Shown here piece by piece: positions 41,195-51,149 of a stretch of DNA of 64,000 nucleotides. The translations under genes and the position numbers were made by a program. A model generated the notes under the pieces. The model had not been told where the DNA came from. It saw only the letters and a program-made list of their open reading frames with translations, and did not search any database. The stretch's first letter is position 1. Every line of letters begins with the position of its first letter. Source of the DNA: Phytophthora colocasiae (lineage: Eukaryota; Oomycota; Peronosporomycetes; Peronosporales; Peronosporaceae); NCBI GenBank assembly GCA_018806915.1, contig JAGKQI010000068.1, positions 51,971-115,970 of the forward strand. Direction: 5' to 3'.

Positions 41195-42241
41195 CTACGA
41201 AGTGCTGTTACCTCCCGACAAGTCGAGGATCTTTCGCTTCTTGGCTGCGGGTTTCTCCTCGTCCTCGTCTTCGTGGGACTCGTCGTCGGACTGATGCTCA
41301 TCGTCGTTCTCGCTTGCCTCGGAATCACTCTCGTCGCTGCTGCTGCCCAGGAAGTCGTCTGACGTCTCCTTCTTGAATTGGGTAGTTTCTTCGGCCTTCT
41401 GGTCGCGGTTGGACACTTCGGGTGGGGGACTCGGCTTCTTCGGGGAGTCGGCCTTGGCCGGCGAAGGGCTGCGAGACTTAGGCTTGGACGGCGTGGGCGC
41501 TTTCGCCTCGGGTGACGATGGGGAAGCCGGCTTGGACTTGGTCGGCGAGGCGTTCCCTGAAGCAGCAGGAGAAGCGTTCTTGGGAGACTTCGGAGGAGTC
41601 GCAGCCTTGGGGACCGGAGGGGACGTTTCCGGGGAAGCGTCCGGATCCACCGAGAAGTCGCTGGAACGCGTCTTTGGCGAGGATCCCGACTTAGACTTGG
41701 ACTTCTTGAAGTGGGGAACGAGAAGCTTGGGATCCAGGCGCCCAGTACCGTGAGCTGTCGGACGGCCCTTGCGTCGGAAACGATCATAGCCGCCGACCAC
41801 CTCGGAGGACTCGAGCGCTGGAACTGTCGTGCACACCTTGTATGAACCGTTCTGGAGCTGCTTCACCATGCTCTTAGCCAACGTGACGATGCGAGAACTC
41901 TTGCGAAGACACAGCCAGGTGCCTTGGTGAGTGTCCACGGCCCACCCCTTGCGAGGCGTGCGATCGGACTGGATGTCGATCAAGCATCGGGCCAACTCTT
42001 CGTCGGAGAGACGATTCTCCACCTTGATGTTGTCCGGATCCAAAGCCTCCGTCCAGTAGAGAAGGTCAGGAACGTCGGAGAAGGAGTCGTGGTCCAGGAA
42101 GAACGGTTCCAAAGCGTGCTTCATCTTCTTCTCGTACTCAGCCTTGTCCCTGCGGCGGAGAGAAACGAGACTGTCGATGATCGGGCCGTGGTAACCCGGG
42201 CCTCGCGACTGGTTCCGTCCCGGTTGACCACCCCACCACAT
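41195..42241 (-). CDS. Element A antisense frame, carboxy part, Ser/Pro/Lys-rich with NLS
   Basis: 348 codons on the strand opposite gag-pol. The first third is folded in character (KAEYEKKMKHALEPFFLDHDSF, LLYWTEALDPDNI, WAVDTHQGTWLCLRKSSRI). The middle is a long SP/KP-rich stretch (SPTKSKPASPSSPEAK). The end is acidic with KPAAKKRKILDLSG, a likely nuclear localisation signal. Upstream in the same register the sequence reads ETWGYYNFLQLLEDCPDPKLL without a start, so it almost certainly continues the frame 42,414-43,373 through a frameshift or intron. No family recognised. The sense strand has no comparable frame here. Confidence 0.55.
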   Translation of the reverse strand: MWWGGQPGRNQSRGPGYHGPIIDSLVSLRRRDKAEYEKKMKHALEPFFLDHDSFSDVPDLLYWTEALDPDNIKVENRLSDEELARCLIDIQSDRTPRKGWAVDTHQGTWLCLRKSSRIVTLAKSMVKQLQNGSYKVCTTVPALESSEVVGGYDRFRRKGRPTAHGTGRLDPKLLVPHFKKSKSKSGSSPKTRSSDFSVDPDASPETSPPVPKAATPPKSPKNASPAASGNASPTKSKPASPSSPEAKAPTPSKPKSRSPSPAKADSPKKPSPPPEVSNRDQKAEETTQFKKETSDDFLGSSSDESDSEASENDDEHQSDDESHEDEDEEKPAAKKRKILDLSGGNSTS

Positions 42242-42413
42242 CAGCAGCTTGGGGTCGGGGCAGTCCTCGAGGAGCTGGAGGAAGTTGTAGTATCCCCACG
42301 TCTCAATGCATAGACTCCAGGAACCTCAGACGCCTGGCAACCGCTTCCATCTTGGCCTTGCGACGACGGGTCTGTGCGGCTGAAGACTTGAGGGGCGCGT
42401 GAAGCTGCCATTC

Positions 42414-43373
42414 CTAGAAGACGGGACGATCATGGTTCCACCAGCGCCAATGAGCTCTGTAAACTTCGGGGTACGCTTCAGGATCGTACCAGAGACTCGA
42501 GCCTTCCCACGGATACGCCAACTGGAACGGTGTCTTCCCCTTCTCCGCGGCGTCGCTGTAGAGCTCTTCAAGGTCGTCGTGAATCTCTTGGGGCGTGGTG
42601 ACAGCGAGCTCGACCGTGAAGAACGACTTCTTGCGCTCCGGGGAAGACGAAGGCGAAGTGTTTCGAGGCCGCTCCTTGCGTTTCTTGGATGAAGATGACT
42701 TGGAGGAGGACGTAGTCTTGGAAGAGCCCCGGGAGGAAGCGTTCTTAGGCGAAGGACCTGTGAAGCGAGGATGCAACTCGGCCCTCTTGCTGAAACGCTG
42801 ACGCGAAGGCTTGGGCAGTACAAGTACGGGGCCCCCGAACGCGTCCGAAGCGTACCCTGTCTGGTCGATGACAGCTTCGGCGATGTCGTCCAGAATGTCG
42901 AGTCCGGTGGAACATTCGTTGACGCTCAACACCTCTCTCATCTCGGACCAGAAGGCGACCTGGGCCTGTGTGGGCGTCATGTCTTCCTCCTTCCTCTCCT
43001 CCCTCTCATCCTCCGCGGCGTAGCGCTTGACGAGACGCTTGAACTGCCCGTCGTATTCCTCCTCGAGCCTGGACTTGCCCATGACGACGTTGTTGCCGGT
43101 GGTGTTCTCGACGTGGAAGGAACTGTAATGTGAGAAAGAGCCCCTTTCTCGTTGGGACTTTGCGAAGGCCTTATCCGAGAAAGTGAAGCGTGTGATCCAA
43201 ATGGACCGATTTTGACTACTAACTACGGTTGGTGGGTGAATTGGACTATCGAGTCTCGATGGTTGAAAGGAAATACCTTCGATGATGCCAGGTGACTGGT
43301 TTTGGTACTGCAGCGTGCGATAGCTCTGGGGAACAGACCGAACGCTCGAGTCGGAAGTTGCCAAAGGGGCCAT
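42414..43373 (-). CDS. Element A antisense frame, amino part
   Basis: 319 codons from ATG 43,373 (MAPLATSDSSVRSVPQ). An inner ATG begins MGKSRLEEEYDGQFKR and may be the real start. It has a charged helical segment, then a Ser/Lys-rich stretch, and ends YRAHWRWWNHDRPVF followed by TAG. Beyond that stop the register remains open for 36 codons (EAVARRLRFLESM) before a shift would join the frame at 42,241. Together they would make a ~700-residue protein, broken here by one stop and one shift, unless spliced. Confidence 0.5.
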   Translation of the reverse strand: MAPLATSDSSVRSVPQSYRTLQYQNQSPGIIEGISFQPSRLDSPIHPPTVVSSQNRSIWITRFTFSDKAFAKSQRERGSFSHYSSFHVENTTGNNVVMGKSRLEEEYDGQFKRLVKRYAAEDEREERKEEDMTPTQAQVAFWSEMREVLSVNECSTGLDILDDIAEAVIDQTGYASDAFGGPVLVLPKPSRQRFSKRAELHPRFTGPSPKNASSRGSSKTTSSSKSSSSKKRKERPRNTSPSSSPERKKSFFTVELAVTTPQEIHDDLEELYSDAAEKGKTPFQLAYPWEGSSLWYDPEAYPEVYRAHWRWWNHDRPVF

Positions 43374-43380
43374 TTCCGTT

Positions 43381-44294
43381 TTGGTCTCACCACTCGCAGG
43401 AAGGACTAATGGACGCTCTGTGCTCGTGGAGTACGCTCGCTGGGAGCTATTGCCGGTTTACTTGGGAACGGTTCTCATCTGGATCGTGACCACGCCCCTG
43501 AGGAACGTGTTCTGGACGTTTGGTGCCGAGGCGTGGAGAGTGACTCGTTTGAACGGTGGTATGTGGCTTGACTTCACAGCGCGATACCAGGAAGTGATGC
43601 GGAACCCTGCTTTGCGCCAGTTGAACGGTTTAGCCTACGGTTTTGCTCTGTGGAGCGCTCTCTTTGCTGTCCCTGTTCAAGTGTTGGAGCAGAACGCTCT
43701 CGAGTACGGTCGCTATGGACAAATGCACCGAAGTTGGTGGGTTGCGGGACAGATCACGTTCGGAGAGTACGGTCCCGACCTTTTGCTGGAAACTACTGAG
43801 TCAGCTAGACGCTACTACCAAGCCTGGAGGGAGGGAAGCGTGAACGCTTGGAGACGCGTGTATGCTGGCGTGCAAGGACTGTGCTGGATAACGCTTCTAA
43901 CGCTTTCGATGGCTATACATCTGCCAATGATGCTCTACGATCTACTGGAGTTTGTGCTGTGCGGAAGCACAGGTGTGGTCGTGGTGTTGGCTGTCCTGAA
44001 TGTGCTGAACTACGGTGAGAGATGGACTTCTTGGGGGTATAATATCACCGGAGTCGTAGCCGTTGTCGGTCTAGTAACACATGGATGGCGCCTGGGAGAC
44101 CGTGGAGGTCGCCTGCGCAAGATTGCTCCCCGAGGAATCATTGAAGAAGCTTTGGATAGCGTGCAGAGGAACGCTGACGAGCGGTACCGTGCGGAGGAAG
44201 CTAGCCTGCAACGTCTGCGTGGGCCGGAAGTGATGCCCACGGAGGAGGTATGTAGTGAGGAGAATGATCGCGAAGGGACTGAAGAGTCAACGTT
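43381..44294 (+). CDS. Multi-pass membrane protein in the env position of element A
   Basis: Open frame on the sense strand after the antisense pair. No ATG is near the beginning: the frame is open from the TAG at 43,321, and the first in-frame ATG is at 43,561. The start may therefore come from splicing or a non-ATG codon. Hydrophobic segments: LLPVYLGTVLIWIVTTPL, GFALWSALFAVPVQVL, a long pair around LCWITLLTLSMAIHLPMML and GSTGVVVVLAVLNVL, and ITGVVAVVGLVTHG. These give at least four to five spans with a charged cytosolic tail. Element C keeps the frame and shows the missing tail (to about 51,150). Not like a known fusion glycoprotein. Role unknown. Confidence 0.6.
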
Positions 44295-45077
44295 ACTCGT
44301 GATGTCGAATATAACGGAGATATCGAGAGGGTTTACCACTTTCCATGGTAAACTTGCCGCCAAATTTCGATAATAACTCGTAGTAAAATTACGAATTCGA
44401 AAAGCAATTTTGATATCCACGGGCACTTGTTCCGTAGCAACGACACTTTGGCTATGCTCCAAATCGCGCAGAGTAGCGCGGCCCAGCAACAAAACTAAAG
44501 GAACACCCGCAATAAAAAATCTTTGCAGACAAGTATCGAGTATATCACTTGTGTTGACCTTCAAATTCGCATATACTTTACCGCCGTCGAGGCTGCTCTC
44601 CCACCGCATACCGGCGCAACTGGACAGATACTTCTTGTCTTCGTTCATATTTTCCAGTCCCATTACTTTCACCTTCTGCATCGCCTGTTGAAACTGCGGT
44701 GAGGGATCTGAATCTGCACAAAATTGACCCCAAACGAGCTGTTGAACGGTAGCAGATCCGTAAACGTACACTACCCAAAATGGATAGCATTTACGCGGAT
44801 GTTGTGGCGGTAAACGCGGCGGAAATTGGTCCAAGAATGCCTTATTATTCACTAGCGCAAGGACTGTGAATAACACGATTGCTTCCCGAACCTTATTCAA
44901 TCGATTCACATTCTGTGTATCTCCATCGACCAACCCAACATCGTAGCCAAGGTAGTGTTGTGAGCATGGCACACGAGGCCAACTAAAGCGCACGTATTGT
45001 CGTCGGCTTTGGAAATCCATCAAACTAGATTGTAAGGCATTCCGCCAAGGTTTCAGGAAAGTCCAATCCGTCGCCAT
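44294..45077 (-). pseudogene. F-box-like family, amino half, inverted against element A
   Basis: From ATG 45,077 (MATDWTFLKPWRNAL) the frame matches copy 1 as far as DISVIFDITS and then runs into element A at 44,294. It is intact to that point. The missing second half lies at 45,402 in the opposite orientation. The start follows the copy-1 model. An upstream in-frame ATG at 45,122 exists here too. Confidence 0.85.
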
Positions 45078-45084
45078 GGACACC

Positions 45085-45101
45085 GTAAATTTGGGAATGA
45101 A
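45085..45101 (-). promoter_or_regulatory. Inr + FPR core promoter of the 45-kb copy
   Basis: Same 17 bases as at 4,858-4,874, again ending eight bases before the start codon. Conservation beside a second copy supports it as the real promoter. Confidence 0.5.
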
Positions 45102-45401
45102 GTCCAGTGGAGGATGTAACATTCACGACCTTTCCAGACTCAAAGGCATCATCGATCTAAATCACGGACATAACCTCTTTTTATATAAATGGATGGAATT
45201 AAACCCGTGTCGTTTAATCAACTCGTCAACCTTTGGTGGTCGTAACACGTGTGAACCCAAGCAACACTATGGCTAAATGCTTTCCTCTATTCAAAGACCA
45301 TTCTACGAAGAATTTGACAGAAGAAGATGAGACTCGACACATTATACCTAAATGGGAAATGACAGCATTGGACCTGGTTAGTTGAAGTGGTGCCTATCTA
45401 T

Positions 45402-46555
45402 CAGACATGATAAACACTGGGATTCTACTGAACCATGTCCTCACGTGTCTCTGTTTGAATGGTTGCACTATTAACATTTCTTGTATGAAAGGGTTTCGAA
45501 AGCTTTTTCCTGCGATTGGTTCCGCTGTTGCAGCGCAATCTGGCGTTTCGCCACTCACGTTCGACATCACGCTTACGGCTTCTGAGTTGTGGCCATGGCT
45601 TTTGTACACTATCAGCTGCTGTTCAACTGCTACACTTTGGGATGTGACTTTGACACAAGCCAATCTATTGAGTATCGCGGATGTTGTCCGATGCAACTAT
45701 CCTATTATGGGGCAGGAGGAACTTCAGCCTAGAACTTACAATACTTGTGAATTCGGATTTGTGGACATTGTCGAAGGCATAACTGTATGGCCAATCGATG
45801 CTGTAGGTGGCGAAATCTCAGCATTTGAGATGCCGAGTTCTACCCGCTGTCGAGCCTGGTTCAAGGGGGGAGATCAGGTGGAAGTTGTCGTTCCAGGCTT
45901 CGGTCGTTGTCGAACTAGAGTTGGAAATGGCGTTTCCGAAGTTTCTCGAGATTTGGTGGAGCAGAACGTACCAACTTTGAGCAAACTTTCCTTGAGATTT
46001 GCGTCAATTGATTCCGTTTCTTCGGCGGTTAAGTTGCTAGAGTTGGTTGGTCGAAATCTTCGCTCATTAACAATATCTGCACCGCTTTACAGCAACAGCA
46101 CGACTCTTGATCTGAGTGTCTTGTCTGGAATATGCCCGAACCTCCAATATCTGGAAATCCATAGTTTTGCTGTAGTTGTCACGGCTCACAATGAATCGCT
46201 GGGTCGCTGGCCAATCGTGGAGTTGACAGTCGGAAGTAATCGGAAATTGTCGGATTTCACATTGTGTCTACGGAATCGCAGCCTCCGGATGGCTCGTGAG
46301 CTTACTCGTCTCGACTTCTATAATGTGCATTGTGAAGAGAGGGAAATCCAAGAATTTACTTCGCATGATGGAGATTTTCTCTGTGTTACGAAGGAGAAAT
46401 TTCCGATTCAGTCGAAAGCTGCATTGATCAGCGTCATTAACTACGTGCACTACTCGAAGCCGATTTTTCATCGAGTACCTGCTGATGTTTTATGTCTAAT
46501 TTTTGTTTTCGCTTCGACCCCTGCCCGACGATCAGTGCGTGTTAGACGAGGATGA
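45402..46555 (+). pseudogene. F-box-like family, carboxy half, promoterless
   Basis: Open frame from the MINTGILLNH segment to the stop at 46,553, containing the CRAWFKGGDQVEVVVPGFG signature, leucine-rich stretches and the terminal F-box-like RVPADVLCLIFVFAST. It completes the half at 44,294-45,077, with only about 22 bases missing between them. The frame shows no internal decay, so the break is recent. One extra residue is inserted in the tail (KPIFHRV). Confidence 0.85.
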
Positions 46556-46914
46556 CAGTGTAGAAGGAGAAGTCGTGCGATGAAATTTCACAAGACTGGT
46601 GATTCTGCTTTTGCTTTTCCATTAGCATTGAAAGAGTTTAACAAAGGTTTTTCGCTTGTGATAGTGAATCATATTTCCGTCTTCCTATATTTCGCTCGTA
46701 ATGTACAGTAAACGATGAGTTGTTTTTTAAGTGCATTTGATGGCACCCGATCATTGCGACTTAAATCGTCTTTCGACGGACGCGCAGCACGTCATGGTCC
46801 ATCGAAACCCTGGAGACGTATGAACTCTCGATGCAGATTTACTATCTATTATAGGTAACTCAGTGTAGTCATATTTCTTTTGGTTCATGAATGACTCTCC
46901 ATCTTTTTTATATT
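46556..46914. other. 3' flank, no gene
   Basis: Continues the downstream sequence of the family, with the reverse of the 11,750-11,905 flank up to about 46,710. Then unrelated AT-rich sequence. Nothing else seen. Confidence 0.4.
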
Positions 46915-47105
46915 TTTTTCTGGAGAGAAAGACATAATTCGCTTCAAATTGTAGTAATCGATTATCCGCAGCAGATCACACGAATAAGATACACACTGCT
47001 TCAAATCTCATCACTTATGAAACGCATTAGGAACTGTATTTCTCTTTCATTATCTTCTCTGATTCCTTTTCTTCACTGGCCTCTCATATGGATACTGTGG
47101 CTTCG
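46915..47105. repeat. 3'-flank repeat of the family, second copy
   Basis: Matches 2,540-2,710 closely, including the GATTATCCGCAGCA and TCTTTCATTATCTTCTCTGAT strings. Confidence 0.65.
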
Positions 47106-47207
47106 AACGCTAACAGATCTTTTAGCTGGAGTTGCAGCAAAGATAGAGATAATCACTAACAAGGCGGTGAATTGCTTTCATGTAGTGGGCTCCGTTGACA
47201 ACGCTAA

Positions 47208-47946
47208 CTAGTGCAGCTTTCGACTGTAGAGAGAATTTCTCGCATCTCCATCGTGCATCCGTAGTTTTATGACCTCACTTTCGTCATATTCTGCTTCGTA
47301 AAATTCCAGTCTGAGGTCCTCCAGCTCACGTGCCATGAGTAGCTTGGGATTCCGTAAGCACAATGTGAGGTCTGTTAACTTTCTACTTTCTTTGACCAAA
47401 AACTTCCGGGTTGACCACAAACGCAGAGACTCAATGTAACGGGTTGCGAGGGATTCAAGATTTGGGCATACAGCAGACGTCCACATCAATACCACCACGT
47501 GCATTTCCAACTCATCCCATTTAAAAGTGTAAATTCTTTTTTCTTCCCATCCCATTGCCTTTAACCTTTGTCGCACGATGGTTTCGGTAACTTGTGCAAC
47601 CTGCTCCAGGTATTTGCTGGTCGGAAACTATTCCACAGACGTATATATTCCATTTCTGGATAGTTGTGAAATTAGCTCCGCAAACGCATTGCTGTCCACC
47701 ACCGCAAGGATTGTGAATAACTCGATTGCGTCTCGGGTCAGTTTCAGTTTTATCTTCTAGATGAAGAAGTAAATGGATTTTATTTTGTGGGTACACTGGG
47801 GTGGGAAGATGCCAATCGAACACCACTTCCATTTCACATTCAGAAGCTGTCGGTTTACTTGGGATAATACAAGTGCGTAAGGCAGCATACCAATGATTGA
47901 GGAACATCCAGACGGTCATTCTAGAGAAAATTGCGGAATGAAGCAT
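47208..47946 (-). pseudogene. F-box-like family, middle deleted
   Basis: On the minus strand 47,946-47,521 carries amino-terminal segments of the copy-2 type with frame changes. At about 47,490 it jumps to the late leucine-rich region (SAVCPNLESLATRY, LTLCLRNPKLLMARELEDL) and stops before the F-box-like end. Roughly 350 codons are missing. Similar in kind to the deletion at 6,543-6,864 but with different end points. Confidence 0.65.
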
Positions 47947-48082
47947 TTTGCTAGATGTTGACCCTCAAATTAGGAAGAAATCGTTGTTTCTTGAGTGATG
48001 GATAGAATCCTTTCGTTTAAATGATAGATTTTATCCGAAAGTTTCCACTCCACACGGTTGCCATTTCCAGGTTTCCTCCGTA

Positions 48083-50125
48083 ATGGCTACCGATTAATAT
48101 TCTCAGAGCCGTGGCGTGATGCCTTGTCTGATCGTATTATCCGAGGAGGGTCTCCAAGTTCAGCGAGTGGGAATGCAGTGTTCTTTTGGTGGCCGTATAT
48201 AGGCCACCCACATCACCAAGAAACCTTTATGCTTCACTTGGAAGAAGAGAATCCACAGAATGTGAGTCAGCTGAACCAGATTCGAGAAGCAATCGAATTG
48301 TTTATTGTTCTTTCGATAGTTGATAACAAAGCGTTTACGGAGCAGTTTGCACACCTTACGCAGTCAATCGACCAAGGCGGACAGAGTTGGTATCCACAAT
48401 GGGAGTTGCTCGTCATTGGATCTTCTACAGTTCAGCAAGATACTTGGAGTAGATTACAGGGGCTTTCTACCCCATCATCGCAATTTCAACGGGCGATACA
48501 GACGCTGGAGGGAATAAAAGTGGACGAAAGGGGCAGGAAGACACTCTTGCTTGCTCAATTATGACATGGCGATGCGTGTTCAATGGTGGTAGCATCCCAA
48601 AAATTTGATGAAGGCAACCGAATTGGAACAGACCTTCGAGGTATGTTTGACGCGAGTGCTGCAATGCTGATGCAACTCATTATTGCCCCTGATATAGCAC
48701 CACTTTGGCAAGTATCTGGCAGCACCAGCACGTGCCTACAAGAGTAAATGTTGTCGTTACTATACAGGATTTAACGTCGCGATTTTGCCGAGATTTAGCT
48801 GCTGGGTTGGTATATACACCAATAAACTCCTCACCATTTACCTTGAACAAGAAGATCCAACCAGCAACGAACAGGCTGCGATCAACGCTGGAGTTCTACT
48901 GACCCGCGTCTATCGGTGCGGTCTTAAGTCGTCAGTCGAAAGGTGTCGATTTCGTGTTACCAGCTGTCCAAAAGCGCGTTTGCTGTGATTTGTTCGGTTG
49001 TATCCGCGGGATTTACCACAACTCCAATCAAGATCGATTTCAAGGCTGTGCGCACTGAGTCGTGGGCATGGTTAGTGTATGCTATAAGCCGTTCACCTTC
49101 TACCGACATTTCGCTAATAATATGGGATGCGCATTTGACAAAACCCGATTTATCACGAATTGCGGGTGTATTGCGCTGTAATTATCCTCGTTCGAACGAG
49201 CCGAGAGGTTGTTTCTACGGCTTTGTAGACATTGCCGAAGGAACAACAGTGTGGGGCTTGGATCTGGAAGGTTCGCCACTTATTGTGCCGAATTTGGTCC
49301 GCTGTCGGGCCTGGTTCAAGGAAGGCGATGACGTTGAAGTGGTCATTCCAGGTGTCGGTCGTTGTCGATGTCGAATTGGTGATGGCGTCGCAGTGGTTTC
49401 TCGCGATATCAAGGAGCAAACCTACACAGTGCTCATCCGAGGGTCACATTAACAGTGAAGCGAGTGGGCCCCACTACTGTGCGGAACCCAAAGGGGGATC
49501 GATTCTCCCGCCTTCCCCCGCTGGGATTAAGAGCACTTCGAGCTTTGTATGTGTCCTTTACACCATTCGAATCCGTTTCGTTGATGATGAGCTTGCTGGA
49601 GTTGATCGGTGGTAATTTACGTTTATTATCACAGAGGATACCTCCGGACAGCAGTGACCGTACTCTTGACCTGAGTGTTTTGTCTGCTGTATGTCCAAAT
49701 CTTGAATCTCTCACGACTTACGATCTCGATGTGGTTGTCTCGATTCATAACGAGGCTCTGGTTTGTGGCCAGTTAAGATGTTGAGTATTACAGACAGTCG
49801 CAAGTTGGCAGACATCCCAGTGTGTTTACGGAACTTCAGTCTACGGATGGCGCGTGAGCTTCAGAAGCTCACAATAAAATTTGATGAACAAGAATTCGAC
49901 GAGAAGGAGGTGACGGACATTATGACTCACAATGGGGAATTTCTTCCTGTTGTGAAGGAGAAATTGCCGATACAGTCGAAAGTTGCTATGATCAGTGCCA
50001 TCGACAGTGCACGCAGTTGGAACGCAGTCCGTCGACCGCCCGTTGATATCTTACGCACACTTTTTGTGTTGGCTTCGACGCCTGCTCAGCGGTCAGTGCA
50101 CTTTTGGGATAGTCGGAATCACTGA
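48083..50125 (+). pseudogene. F-box-like family, full-length copy-2 type, frameshifted
   Basis: ATG GCT ACC GAT at 48,083 fits the family start but is followed at once by a stop unless two bases are supplied. Frames then run 48,100-48,564, 48,705-48,990, 48,943-49,430, 49,500-49,790 and 49,763-50,125, all collinear with 7,292-9,280. A ~90-bp unrelated insertion lies at 49,423-49,512. Retains RAWFKEGDDVEVVIPGVG and PPVDILRTLFVLAST. Many stretches are nearly identical to copy 2, suggesting recent duplication or gene conversion. Confidence 0.8.
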
Positions 50126-50213
50126 AGCCAGATTTTTAAGAACTATGTCTTGTAAAAACATGACGTTTTAAATGCCTGATCTTTACATAGCGTACTAAGG
50201 AAGCCTTACCGAC

Positions 50214-50564
50214 CTAGAACCACCGTTTGTAGCCACTTCGGACCTTGCAAGATTCTTCGCCCGTAAGATAATTCTTCCGTTCGTATTTTACGTACAGCTC
50301 ACCGGAGGGCAAATGTTCGTAATAAATCCCTCCAAAGTTGATCTTTACAGTTTTGCTATCAGGTTGGTCGGCCTCTTTCCGCACTTGTTGGTTGAAACAG
50401 TCCTCATGAGGCAACACGCCCAGCACCTTCACAGTGTGACAACCACTGATGGCGCAACCTGGTTGCGTATACGTCCCCAACTTGACGACTGCTGAGAGTT
50501 TAGGGGGACGATCGGCCACTTCATGACGAGCTGTGCGTCCATCGAAATGTTCACAGGCTCCACA
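50214..50564 (-). pseudogene. Secreted-protein gene, carboxy half, cut by element C
   Basis: Minus-strand continuation of the gene whose amino half is at 58,594-58,767. It reads EVADRPPKLSAVVKL, PGCAISGCHTV, HEDCFNQQ and a basic Tyr-rich end (YVKYERKNYL, CKVRSGYKRW). Compared with the 18.6-kb copy it lacks 18 codons, including the one that is TGA there. The upstream side ends in CACA against the LTR of C. A one-base shift near the break suggests further decay. Confidence 0.7.
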
Positions 50565-51104
50565 TGTCGCGCACCTCCCCGGCTGGGTCGGTACCTGTGG
50601 CTGTTTGGGTGAGTACAGTCCTGAGTGGGGCCTCGGAGTTCGTCGAAGTAGAGTCTTGTAGAACGCTTTTAGTAATATAAAAATACATAAATTTGTTCTT
50701 GTCTTCTCTCGACCAGGGAAATTCGCAACTAAACGAAATAGGGAGAGCGATAGCACTACGCTCCTAGGGACGACACCTCGTCCACTTCACACACCGGGGC
50801 CTATGACCTGCCATCCGTCCTGCAGTAGGCACCTGTCGCCCAACGAGAGTAGCACCTTCCCACCTTCCGGGGCGTCCATTGGTCCGAGCAGCTCTGCGGA
50901 CCTCCACTCTTCCGGATCACGAACGTCTAGCGCCATCTTTCCAAAGGGCACCTCCCTCTAGGGGTACGGTACCACAGGAATGGTACCGTGAGTGTAGCCT
51001 CTGGGAGGTGTAGCCATCCTGCGGGTCCTAGATCGGGTCCTCATCCTAGCTTGGTTCGAGTCCACCACCGCTGGAATGGGTCCTGCAATCCCGGGTACGG
51101 GACA
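50565..51104 (-). repeat. 3' LTR of element C
   Basis: 540 bp, clean match to the LTR of A. Next to it, on the internal side, GGGGGGAA (51,105-51,112 in reverse) is the polypurine tract. Confidence 0.9.
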
Positions 51105-51149
51105 TTCCCCCCGACTAGACGTTCGCCGTCCTCGGCGAACACGGTGTTA

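Larger units (their letters stand above)
22714..44294 (+). mobile_element. Large Ty3/gypsy element A, 3' LTR lost, carrying element B
   Basis: Order of parts: 5' LTR (22,714-23,254), primer-binding site, gag-like frames (23.6-27.7 kb), element B (27,673-35,521), rest of the third frame (35.5-36.4), protease, reverse transcriptase, RNase H, integrase, chromodomain-like tail (to 40.67), a repeat array, antisense frames (41.2-43.4), and a membrane-protein frame (43.4-44.3). Gene order PR-RT-RH-INT places it in Ty3/gypsy. Without B it would span about 13.7 kb, large for the group. At 44,294 it ends abruptly in a piece of a family gene. No 3' LTR follows. The related element C supplies the missing 3' end and shows the LTR and polypurine tract. 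Confidence 0.85.

Noticed and set aside
41373..41753. 126-codon Gly-rich plus frame inside the antisense region
   Set aside because: Complement of the Ser/Pro-rich part of the antisense protein. No start context and low-complexity composition typical of a shadow.
43381..44294. Membrane frame as a retroviral envelope glycoprotein
   Set aside because: No amino-terminal signal peptide, protease site, glycosylation-rich ectodomain or single carboxy-terminal anchor. Multi-pass topology argues against it.
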